A DNA stretch of 64,000 nt from Mya arenaria (Eukaryota; Mollusca; Bivalvia; Myida; Myidae). The position numbers and the translations under genes were made by a program. The stretch covers positions 90,548,628-90,612,627 of the forward strand of contig NC_069124.1 of assembly GCF_026914265.1 (NCBI RefSeq), read 5' to 3'. Positions 13,176 to 24,009 of this stretch are shown here, piece by piece (within the stretch, counting starts at the first letter, position 1; each line of letters begins with the position of its first letter). The notes under the pieces were generated by a model. The model worked only from the letters and a program-made list of their open reading frames with translations. It had not been told where the DNA came from and ran no database searches.

Positions 13176-13606
13176 TTTTATTTGTCTTAAAATATGTCTG
13201 AAAAACAACAACATATTTTTAAGTGACATTATTTGTGTACTGTCAATTTAAGTTCCGACAAGACCAAAAGTCAATCAATGGCCGGGATTTTGTTAATCAG
13301 ACTACACAGTTTAAAAGTTTTTGACCCACTATATAATGCTGACAATTATCAGTAATGGGTTTTCACTAGTGTCTGAATAACAAAAACGAAAACTAACCCT
13401 GCAAGTTATTTCCAGGTTCCTATGTCTGCCATTTGTAAACAATCTTTTGAACGCAAAGAAAATAATATTGAATCAAGCCTACCCAGATAATGGTTATCTT
13501 ATACCTGTCTTAACCCGAGTCCAAATCAACTCACCGCTGCTTCAAGTCAAGTCAAATAATATTTATCTAAAGCCGGAAACCAGAACAAGTAACATGTACG
13601 CTCTTT
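13176..13606 (-). promoter_or_regulatory. FAM221B 5' flank
   Basis: The 431 bp between the FAM221B ATG and the hAT left end must contain the 5' UTR and probably the proximal promoter. I see no clear TATA box or upstream non-coding exon, so this label rests on position only. Confidence 0.35.
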
Positions 13607-16016
13607 CAGGCGCGTAGCGTGGCATACTCGTTTACTCGTTCGAGTAAACTTTTGAACTGAAAGTAAAAAAATTAAATCACTTTTAAATGCGAAAAATACA
13701 ATAAAAATATTTCGAATGGATTTAGGGGGTCTGGCATATATGAATTCTTACTTACTGTAAGTATAAAACGGATAAAATATACCAGTGTTTAACTCTTATA
13801 ACTCTATAACAAAATACGCCAATTATTTAGTTGCTCAGCAGAGCTAGCGCTGTGTCAATATTGTTTACGACCGGTAAGCTAGCTGAGTATCTTGCCGAAT
13901 GTAAAGCCACAGACAGTGCCACGCTGACCGCAGCCTTTTTGGGCAATCTGCGCGCCTTGGACATTCAACTCGACAAGATGAGAGGTCAGGGCTATGACGG
14001 CGCTGCTAACATGTGCGGACGGTAATTTTACATTTAAAACAAATCGTTAAAAATATCATTAAGCACCACAGTGCCAAACCTTCAATATAAACACCATAGA
14101 CACGGATACGAGGTATGGCACATATATAACATATGCTTGAAGGTTGTTATTCAACAGGCATTGCATTTAAAACGTTCCTGTTAGCATAAAAAAACGTTTC
14201 CTTTCAATTGACATGTTTAGATTTGTATCACAATACGCGAAAGAGTCACCCCGAACTGTTCGGTAATTTTCGAAAAAGATAATTATAGCTAATATTAGTA
14301 TCGATAGCTTTTCGATAAACCTCTTGGGGAAATGTCATGGTTATGTGTAATTTAGGGCTTTAGAATGCACTGATACACATAGACAATATAGTATTTGTTT
14401 ATTGCTAATCCTACTTTATTTCATCTTTGATATACAGTTTCAGAGGTGTTTAAGCAAGGATAAGCGAACAGTATTCTTGAGCTGTATACACACACACACT
14501 GTAAGGCGCACTGTTTGAATCTTGCCATTGTCCACGCATCAACTGTGGTCTACGCAAGGAATATGATGGATCTTGTGCAAACCATCGCATTTGCGTTTAA
14601 TTATTCTGCTACGCGAATGCTATGCTTTAAAGAGCAGCTAGCAGGAGATCAGGCTAGCAAGCAAGAGATGGAGAAAAGAACCAAACTTCAATCTGTCTAT
14701 GCAACGCGTTGGGCTGCCAGGGCTGACGCTCTATTCACGTCTGTGTCCGCATTTACAGCCGTTGAATCAGCGCTGAATGAGCTCGCAACTGAGCATGGAG
14801 ATACAAAGGCTGCATCATACGGAAGCGGGATCTTAAGCTTCGACTTCATCGTCACACTTGTAGCTGTCGAGTACATCCTCAGTGGTGTCGTCCCACTGTC
14901 CAAGATGTTGCAGAAAGAAAAATGCGATCTTGTTCAAGCTTCGTTAGAGGCAAGGGTTTTAACAGCCCAACTAGATACTGATAGGAACGATGGTCGTACT
15001 TGGGACAATTTGTTTATAACGTCGGCTTTGGCGCAGCAAGTTGGAATGGAGCCTTCGATACCTCGTAACGCTAAAAGGCAGGAAAACAGGCCTAATGCTC
15101 AAGCAGCAACACCATCAGACTTCTGGAGACGAAACATGTATAATCCATTTGTTCACAATCACATTACAGAATTAAGGGACCGTTTTCTTGTTCCATATGG
15201 TCTTTTTGTGCGCCGTACCTCATTCCAAACCAGATTGGTGAGCTGGCAAATGAGACGGTTCATCAAATCTTTACGAAATTTGCGACTGACATCAACGGCG
15301 ACAATGATCAACTCTGCAACGAAGTTCGACATTGGAAAACTAGATGGACAGCAGTCCCCAACTCACTTGAAACAGCTATGAAAAGAGCCCCGTTGGAAAT
15401 GCATCCAAACATAAGAATGTGCCTGTCAATTTTACTGGCTATGCCGGTTTCTACGGCAACAGCAGATAGGTCGTTTTTGACGATGAAGCGCGTGAAAACG
15501 TATCTCAGAAACACCATGACAACAGAACGGCTCTCTGGGTTAGGCTTGATGAACATTTACAGAGAAAGGGAGATCAGTTCCGAGAGAGTGGTCGACATCT
15601 TTGCTAGGCGCAAGAGCAGAAGACGAGCTCTTATCTTTCGTGTTTAAACAATAAAAAAGACGAATATATCAATTCTTAGCTTACATATTAAATATATCTT
15701 ATATATTATGCCTGTAGTCATTTATACTTACCAAACTATGACGACTGATAGTTATACATTTCAAGTAGATCATGAATTTGAACCTTGATATATTAGATTG
15801 TATGAAAACGTGATTTGTTAAAAGTCTAAAAAGTCATCGAAAAAATAGACAAAAAATAACCTTAAAAAACAATACAGTTGATATCAATATAAGCCCCATA
15901 ACCCCTGATTTTTGCGTTCTTTTAAAAAAATCCCGGGAGAGGACCCCCGGACCCCCCGCAACCAAATTCAATATTTCGAGTAATCTCAATTTTGCCCACG
16001 TTACGCGGCTCTTCTG
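13607..16016 (+). mobile_element. hAT DNA transposon (ZMYM1-like/DUF4371 transposase), degraded
   Basis: Imperfect terminal inverted repeats mark the ends: CAGGCGCGTAGCGTGGC at 13607 and, inverted at the right end, CAGAAGAGCCGCGTAACGTG (ending 16016). The flanking 8-mers CGCTCTTT and GGCTTTTT match at 6 of 8, as expected for a decayed hAT target-site duplication. Transposase pieces on the plus strand: 13831-14022 (MRGQGYDGAANMCG, the DUF4371 core motif); a probable intron to about 14438; about 14440-15230 (CKAHCLNLAIVHAS at 14500, then the helical insertion domain); and 15378-15647 (AMPVSTATADRSFLTMKRVK, the C-terminal hAT dimerisation region, ending with a stop). The dimerisation part is in a different frame from the preceding piece. 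In-frame stops lie around 14452-14480, beside a CA-repeat expansion. The N-terminal zinc-finger part is missing, so this copy is non-autonomous. Confidence 0.85.
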
Positions 16017-16961
16017 GGCTTTTTACACCGACATACTTAAACATGCATAATAAATATCATCAAGTTAAGAGCTAAGTTAATACTGTAAAGTTTCCTTCTT
16101 TGTTACATTATAATACTAAACCTACATTTGCACAGTGGTAAGTTCATAAAAGCATACTACGGTAATTTCCGAATCTAGCATGAACGCGACAACTTACTAC
16201 GTTTTGTAACTTAAGGATTGCACTAATTATTCTGTAATAGGTGATACGTATATAATCATACAATTTATTCGGTAGAATCACGGACCAAATAAATGGGTTA
16301 ATTATTGGTCCGTGGTAAAATTTAATGCGTTATGGTATAACGTTTAAAGAGAATTTTACTGAAATGCAATGCAAGAAATATTTGGATTGTATAATGAGTG
16401 TTTATTTTATGCTTTCCGGTGGTTTATAAAGATTTATCAGTGAAATAAAATTAAAATTTCACTGTTTTGAAATGTAAGCCTAACCCTAACCCTCAGTTCA
16501 AAATCAAACGTTAACACACACAGGGCTGTGACACTATTTTTACGACGTCATTTCCGAGACTTTTAACTCCAATTTTAGACATGAAATAAAAAGAAGAAGA
16601 AAACTGTTGTTGTTTTTTCAGTGTAAGGTAGAAATATTTTTCACCTCGTGGACACACAAGGTGAGTATTTCACTCGGTTAAATATATTACGATTGAAACA
16701 AACAATTATCCTCTGTGACATTTTTTATGACAACATTTTACAACGGCACAACCTAATTATTCTTTAATCAATGTAAATACAATTATTACATAACAGCACT
16801 AATATGTATCACAGTGATTATTATCAACAAATGTATCGTCCAGCGAAAGTAGCTACATGTACGTGTATGCCTATCAGTCACAACACAATAAACACACCTT
16901 GCAGCGCAATGTATGATGCGAGGCTGTGTTTTTCCACCAAGGGCTTAAACCAAAATACGTC
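16017..16961. other. Intergenic sequence between hAT and the membrane-protein gene
   Basis: AT-rich, and it should include the 3' UTR of the minus-strand gene ending at 16962. I see no gene or element here. Confidence 0.5.
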
Positions 16962-19900
16962 TCAAATATCACCTAGGTCTTCGATATCTTCTTGTACAAT
17001 ACTGTGAGCCCTGGAATCATTGATCCGAGTCGAATTGCGTGGTATTCGCGGCTGGGTGACCAATCTAGGGACTGCGGGGTTGTCTCTGGCGGCAACTGTC
17101 CCGCCGGTAGGGCGGGTTTGAAGAGAGTCCATTATTCTGGTTGGTATTCGTGATATTCTCAATACTCGCTGCACGACTTCTGGTCTAGATTCAACTCTAT
17201 TGTTATCCGGTAACTGATCACGCGTTGTAATTACGTTTCGTGTTTCTGATGGCACTGAAGTGCTGGTTGATCGTCTAGTATTTGGCACATTGTAAAACGA
17301 TTCTTGAGTAGTTCTATGATCAGTTTCTTGGCTATTTGTATTTGCGGTGTTGGTTACAAAAGTATTTGTGTCTGCAGTGTTAGTAACATTTACTGGTCTC
17401 GTTTCACCAACTGAAGGTGTCCGAATGAATCTTCGATGTTCTCGCGCCCTAGCGGGTGTCTGCCCGCGGGCGAATTCCGTGTAGGGCGGCGGCAGTTCTT
17501 CCTCCTCAGGTAAAGGTTCGGTCACGTGATGGGATCTGTGAGAGCGAGTCATCTGTGACGTATCTATGGAGGGCTGCATGCCGGAGGTTTGTGTCACCGC
17601 GACGGAACCGGGAATAGCTCCAGGGACAACCTCTTGCTGTTGGCGCCTTCCATTTGGCGGCATTGGTGTGGCACGATATCGCTGATTTGCTGGAACGTGG
17701 CCGGTGACCGTCGCTGGCCGGAAGTGCGATTCCGGCATCTCCTCGCTATACTCGGGAGGCGCCGATATGTATGCCGGAGGCTTTGGTGGCTCGACGACAC
17801 GTCGGGGTGCTAAATTAGAATATTGTTCCTTGAAAATATTCGCAATGATTTGGCACCATGTTATGCTTACAAATACGGTATACATGCAGAACCAAACGTC
17901 TTACTACTAATGCATCAAAATTAATATCAATGTTTCAAATGTTAAAAAATATTACATTGTCAGAAAACAATGTGGTCGTAAAGCATACTTCTTTCTTCTC
18001 TCTACGATTTCATTAAAAGTTCCAATTTAGAGCATCGAAGTATTTGACGATCTCATGTCATATTATTGATATATGCTTTGTATTAATCAAACTGCTGCCA
18101 ATAACACGCAATCGACACGCCATTTGGGCATGACAGCGTATGGCGGCCTACCATTATACTCCTGCTGCTGTCTAAGCTGACGTACACGGCTGAGCTGATT
18201 GTCCCGGTAGCTCTTGTAGCAGCACACGATGAGGGCAGCGAGCACGGACAGGAGCACCAGGCCACTCACCACGCACGCCACCACCAGCACGCTCGTCGAG
18301 ATCCTGCTCGTACATCAACAACATTTATTACAAGCTTGCAATGACGGCAACAAACACAAACTTGGAATTTATAATTCCAGTGGCCAGTGGCTCACCTGTT
18401 TCTTATCCTTAATTAATACTACAATAGCTGACAGTAAAATAACAATGGGTTCTCGATGACAAGTCGATATATAAGTATTATGTTTTTCCAAGCTTAATAA
18501 TTTGATACTTTAAGAGAGGATACACTTGTGTTTTATATTATGTCATTCACTGGTTGAAGGCAGTACGCACGAGCAGCACTCGGTGTCATCTCCATCGCCG
18601 CAACAGCCGTAGTCGCAGTCCAGCTGCACAGAACCTTTCGAACACGCGGTCCCTGTGCACTTCTCCACTGAAACAAGCGCGCCGGACACACATAAAATGG
18701 TCATAGGGCGAAAGACATAGGGTAGTATTAAACTTGTTCTTTTCTAAGGTGTTGTTTCTTTTCCGCCAACATGTACGAGATGGACATGTCTGACATAGGG
18801 AAAATTAATCGAGTCGAGTGTGGCTCCTTTATGGTAAGAAAGTTTAACAATTGAACTTTGTTTATAGTTTTGACTAATTCCTACACAGAGAATTTTCTGT
18901 TCAGTATCCGAACTTTCCAAATGGCCACTGCTGCAGATAAGCGTCAAACAAACCCTCCAGTTTGGGACATACCAGGGCAAACACTTAATAAGGTTCAACA
19001 ATAAATGTCGGTTAAACATCGGCTTGAATATAAACTGTTAAATCAAAGGCGTGGTGATATTATAAATTTTTATATTGTCATGTTTCATTTTAGCTGAATT
19101 CCCTACTTACTGTTGAGCTTAAATTAAATCAGAGGTCATTACAACATCCTTATGCAGCAGTGTGGCCCCATGAAAGCATGTTTATCGTTTTTATAGTAGT
19201 AGTTAAGAAACTTCATTAATATGTATTCCGGTCGAAAGCAGAGATATATATTATACATTTTATATTTGTTTTGTATTCAACATCAGCATTATGTGCCCCT
19301 GGGTTCAGGTTAAACCCCGCCCCGTGGCTCGTCTTACATGGAACAATGTTGAAAATCTGTTTGTATTTTATGATAAATGCCAGCAGTGTAGACACACTCC
19401 TGGCATTTATCATAGAATACATCAAATACTTATTTTTTTACCAGGTTTTTATAACGTGGTGCCATTTTGGTCGGGTATTGCCCTGTATATGCCCATTCTG
19501 TTTATTTAAACTAATTTAAGAAGCATACTATTGCACTGAAACATTGCAGTTCTTACCGACTTTTCATTGTTGATTATAAATAAAAACTATGGTGACTGAT
19601 TTCTGCAGTTGGTGTTGTCGCATTTTCGAGGCGAATTTAGTGTGAACATGCATCCCAAAGCCGGCCACATGGTGGGGCGAAAATACACCAAGTGACAGGC
19701 GAAAATGTGAAATAATACTCTACTTGGCGTTTTTTGTCCCGCATTTGGGGCATTTTCGCTGCACAATTTGCAGTGATTACGCCGCGCAATGTGGCGGGTT
19801 TTCGCTTTTTCGCATTTTCACATGATCGCCGCAGAAAGACAAAAAACATGAAGCAGCATAATTTAGCTATATATTACATGGAAAGTGCCCTTGGAAAACA

Positions 19901-20154
19901 TTCTCGTCTAGAACTGCTTGCTCAAACGCATTAGTGTTAAGTAAAGAAAATATAGAAAATAAGCAACATGTTTGTCCGTTAATTTACACATTTGGTACAA
20001 CATACTGTTTCAGTAAAGCTTTAAACAACACAAATATATCCATGTTTGTATTGAAAATACTAAACAGATTAGATTTATAAGGCTTACCAAGAGACAGAAT
20101 AACATAACTCCATGTAAATATCCAAGTCCGGAGATTTGGGCTGTTAGCCATCAT
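16962..20154 (-). CDS. Single-pass membrane protein with Cys-rich ectodomain and PPxY tail (Shisa/CYYR1/WBP1-like), 387 aa
   Basis: Exons in coding order: 20154-20088, 18667-18571, 18303-18152 and 17809-16962 (1,164 bp, phases consistent). The start is ATGATG at 20154-20149, followed by a hydrophobic signal peptide (TWIFTWSYVILSLG). The ectodomain is only about 30 residues with seven cysteines (CTGTAC..., LDCDYGCCGDGDD, ECCS). A transmembrane helix follows (SVLVVACVVSGLVLLSVLAA, then LIVCC) and a basic juxtamembrane stretch (YKSYRDNQLSRVRQLRQQQE). The 280-residue tail is Pro/Thr/Asn/Arg-rich and disordered, with PPAY, PPEY and PPPY. PPxY motifs bind WW domains such as those of NEDD4-type ubiquitin ligases. 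This layout is that of Shisa-like transmembrane adaptors. Exon 2 uses the donor GTGCGT at 18570; the GTACTG donor 4 bp further on would break the frame into the transmembrane exon. No specific orthologue recognised. Confidence 0.75.
19362..19421. repeat. Near-perfect 28-bp-arm hairpin in intron 1 of the membrane-protein gene
   Basis: Left arm TATGATAAATGCCAGCAGTG with its exact outer extension TGTATT, a 4-nt loop AGAC (19390-19393), and right arm ACACTCCTGGCATTTATCAT with AATACA. There is one internal mismatch and one T-G pair. It could be a MITE-like palindrome or a structured RNA. Confidence 0.8.
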
Positions 20155-20884
20155 AAGATATTATGTAAAATCATTTAAAATCTTAAATGTTAGCCGGTTA
20201 TAAGTGTCTCGTTTTTTAGTATTTTCCATTTAATTTTCATTCGATGTAAGTAGTTAAATGTCCTATAAAGTAAGTCAGATCTCATGTATCTGTCATAGTG
20301 TGATAGTCCTTGTAGAATATTAACTTTGGAGTAATAGAGTGACGGAACCGGGGACGCTTCAATAGTTGTATTTACTTATCAGCCCAGACAATGGGATCAA
20401 TCTAAACTTTGAAATAGATATTACCAAAATCCAATACCAGTTATAAGGTTTTATGGCATAGTTAATCTGCAAAACAATAAACAAAAAGAATCTGCAATTA
20501 TACAATGAGAAGATCAATCACAAAATTAATACGGATTAAAGTCCAACAAATGATCAATAATCGTTCCTTCATATAATATCCCTATTTATTCATGGTGGTT
20601 GAAGGTGTTGTTGTTGTTTAATCTCTCATTCTTTAATACAGTTTTCTTGTCAGGATTCTGAAATAAAAATAATCATAAATAACCTATTTTGTAACCAATC
20701 GAATATCAAGAGTTCACTGTATTGTGCTTAATATTCGGCCGTGTATTAAAATATAGATATATTTTCTGGCTAGATTTTCACGGATGGGGTTTTATTAATA
20801 TATTTTCAAATGACTAAATTCATGTGAAACATAAGTTTAGCCTACCGTTGAAATCTGTTGTTTTAATAGTTCTAAGGAAAGTAA
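20155..20884. other. Spacer between the EF-hand gene and the membrane-protein gene
   Basis: Both genes are on the minus strand. This 730 bp must hold the 3' UTR of the EF-hand gene and the promoter of the membrane-protein gene. No other feature seen. Confidence 0.5.
20791..20796 (-). promoter_or_regulatory. Candidate polyadenylation signal of the EF-hand gene
   Basis: AATAAA on the minus strand, about 90 bp downstream of the TGA at 20887-20885. Confidence 0.45.
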
Positions 20885-22901
20885 TCATTCAACGCATCTA
20901 CGTACCGCGTAGCGCGCTCTTGTCATGACGTCATCATACACTGTCCGCCACATTAGGTAAAGCACGCGCTGGCGAATGCGGAGCTGGGACAGGCGGAACT
21001 CATTGCCCATGCCGCTCCTGAACCCGGGTGGTGTCTCCTCCTCTAGTCGTGGCGGCCGGGAACGCTTAGTCTTCTGAACTGGTCTTTTGTGTCTTATAGC
21101 AGGGAGTGATTTTGCATTGTGGTCATTCACTTTCGGTTCTTTCATTTTCTTTTTGTGCCTTTTGCCATCTCCCTTGCTTATCGTTCTAGATGTACTTTGT
21201 ATTATTTCCACTGTATATTTGCCCTTTTCTTTGTTGATTGAATTATTTGTCTGATGGTCATCTATAGGAAGGTTCAATTGACCTCCATATTGTTCGTCAT
21301 GGGAACCGCGTTCATGGTTACTGATGTCTGTTCTATGTTCAGCTATATGTATGCCGCATGAACCCCCAACATTGTCATACGATTCATGTTGGGATGGTTT
21401 CACAAACACCGCAATTTCAGTATTGTTATGACATTCATTGGTGTTTAGTTGATCATGACCTGGTGTATTTGAGTTGCTGTCGATTTTTTGGTCCTACAAA
21501 ATGAATTGGAATTTTAATTGTAAATACTATAATAAGACAATACAATGATAAAGTACGCATACGTAAAAATAAACATGTGTTTTGTCTTAGTATTGGTTTT
21601 AAATAAAAAGTGTAGGTTTAAAGGTTTTAGTACATCACCTACCACGACCGGAGCTGGTGCAACGTTTTCTACTTTGGCAGGTTTCACATCCCTTATATCC
21701 ACACTGTGTCTGTCGCCTGTATTTCCATCTGGTCGTCCTTGATGAGAGCTCATCTTATTGACCAAAGCCGCGCATGGTGTAGAAATACTATCAGATGTAT
21801 CAATTGTCGCGTCATTTTGGTTGTCTGGTTTTAATAATTCAATGCGATGTTCTGTTGTCTGTCTGTTCGGTTGCACGTTGTAGTGCGCTGTTGCTTGTCT
21901 GCTTGGTGGCACGCTGAGGTTTTCTGTTGGATGTCTTATCGGCAAACTAACGCTTGCAGTTTGGTTGGTCACAGTATTATCAGGATGTTCTTCCATTACT
22001 GTGCTATCCATTACAGACCGCCTGCCTGCAGCATAGGTCTCGGAGGCGCCTCGGCTGGCTGCACGCCTGGAGGGGACCTTCCTGGGCGATTCCCGGCCCG
22101 CGATTACCATTGATGACCGAGAAGGGGCGTTTAATCTCAATTGCGTAAGCTCTCGTGACATGTTAGTTATCTCTCTTTTCATATCTTCTTTTGTCTGAAA
22201 GCCAGAATATGACTGAATATACTGTGTGAGAAATTGAGCCATTGAAGCCTATTAGACTTCTTCGCATAAAATACAGACGTTAAATTTGTATGTGTTTAAT
22301 TAAAACCTACCAACTCAACGCTAGGAAACTCCTCGTTGTTTTCTTTCACCAGAGTGACAAGACCTGAAAAGTAAAAACATACATATGCGCATATAAGTAT
22401 ATATCCTCGACAAAATTACTTAAATTAAAAATATAAACGTATGTTTAACTGACACTCTTATTTAAAATCAATACATACACATGTCTAAAAAACATAAATT
22501 TTGAGTGATAAACCTTTAACGACTTACTAAATAATGCATTTACGGAAACTTTTCATTTTATTTCAAATTAAACACAGTATCCTTCATAAGAACCAATGTT
22601 TTCGATAATTATTCATCCTTTTGAAGAAATGAAAACAATCCTATTAATTGTTGTTCATCTTATTTGGGTATAAGAGTGCATCTTTAAGATTGTAAATGTA
22701 ATATAACGAACCTTTAAAGGACACTATACCATTTCCTGACGAGTCCGCCACTTCAACCATTTCCCTGATTTCCTCTTGTGTGAAATCAAGTCCTAAGTCC
22801 TGGACAAACTCCCTCAGACGTTCGGACGTAACCCGCCCATTCTCTCCTGCCAACTCCTTAAACACGGCCTGCAGCTGACTCGCTTCCGGTCTCCCGGACA
22901 T
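20885..22901 (-). CDS. EF-hand protein with calmodulin-like N-lobe and long disordered tail, 467 aa
   Basis: Exons in coding order: 22901-22712, 22363-22311, 22194-21643 and 21493-20885 (1,404 bp, phases consistent). Residues 8-70 form an EF-hand pair of calmodulin type (LQAVFKELAGENGRVTSERL, then FTQEEIREMVEVADSSGNGI). Loop 1 is degenerate. Loop 2 (D53-G64) has Asp, Ser and Asn at positions 1, 3 and 5 but Gly at position 12 instead of Glu, so calcium binding is doubtful. After about residue 85 comes a short helical stretch (TKEDMKREITNMSRELTQLR), then about 330 residues rich in Ser, Thr, Asn, Gln and Arg. The C-terminus is basic (LSQLRIRQRVLYLMWRTVYD). The ATG at 22901 is the first in-frame start after a stop-containing upstream stretch; an extra upstream 5' exon is possible. 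The start codon context is kept in the relic copy at 54.3 kb. No orthologue recognised. Confidence 0.65.
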
Positions 22902-24009
22902 GAGTGCCACCTGTTGTATTCTCTCCCGATGTAACAATAATTAATCACACAAACACGTGTCCAGTGATAAGTGTGCGTGCAAATTATGGTAATACCATAT
23001 TTACTATTAGATGTAACTACGGTTATTCTCAGTATTAATTTCAAAATTATATATTTTTTCAATCAATAATATAAATATGAACGTTTACTTGATAAGCAGT
23101 GTTATCCACAATGATGTATTACACTTTAAGTGAAATAAAAAGTGTGTAAGTACCAATATGGAATTATTAGGTTAACAGGTTAATCTCCTAGTAAGTACAA
23201 TGTATTAATTTGAACAGTAATAAAACATCGATAATGACAATTTTCAGTAATGCAACTGCCCAGTATAGGTAAAACCCTGGGTCCGTGTATATACGGGTTT
23301 GTTTGTTTTTTCGTTGTTGTTGTTTTTATAATTGAAAGTCGGCAATACCTATTGATACGAGTGATAAACCCTAACGGTACATCTTTAACGGTAGTTGGTT
23401 GTCAACTGTTGCAGAGAGATGCTTTTGATCTGTTAACAGTTGTCCCTTTTAAGCATGGTTGTTGGAGCTTTTTGGACGGATGAAGTTGCATCGAACAAAA
23501 TTGGTCAGAGGAAGCTTTTATTCGTAGTCGGTCGTCTCGAATAAGTTTCCAGTGGTTGTCGATACTCGCCGAGCAGAGCGGTTTGAGGGGGTAAACCTAA
23601 GATACTAATTGGTAATGGCGAAGTCACCACGGTTTGAGGTTTGACAACAAATGGTTTGCAAGCAACCACAAACATCTGATAGACAAAGGCATTTCAATAT
23701 AGCGGGGGACATGAGTAGACCATCATTCTAACATCGAAGGTTTCTTTGCCTTCTTTTGAAGACTTCTTTGCATGCCAGCAGCAACCAATGCAGTAAACAC
23801 TTGGTCTGACCAGACTCCTTGACCAAGCATATAAACGCTTTCCTTTCTCTCTTTCCTCCTTTATGGTATGTCTTAGATATATTGCAACAATTTTACCATT
23901 CATTCAGTCTTTCTGCTTCGGCGTCCAACCTCATTAACAGATTCATTTGAGGCTTTCATTTTTTTTCATGGGATGTGCTGATGGGTAAGTCCATAATGCA
24001 GAAAATTGC
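22902..24009. other. EF-hand upstream region, duplicated at 54.35-55.07 kb
   Basis: Divergent spacer between the EF-hand gene (minus) and the STAP gene (plus). Several blocks are similar to copy 2. No gene recognised. Confidence 0.5.

Noticed and set aside
16476-16492. Telomere-like CCTAACCCTAACCCT
   Set aside because: Only about two units; too short to be an interstitial telomere.
23250-23483. 77-codon ORF with a hydrophobic segment
   Set aside because: It is in a poorly conserved part of the duplicated spacer, has no splice context and no similarity I recognise.
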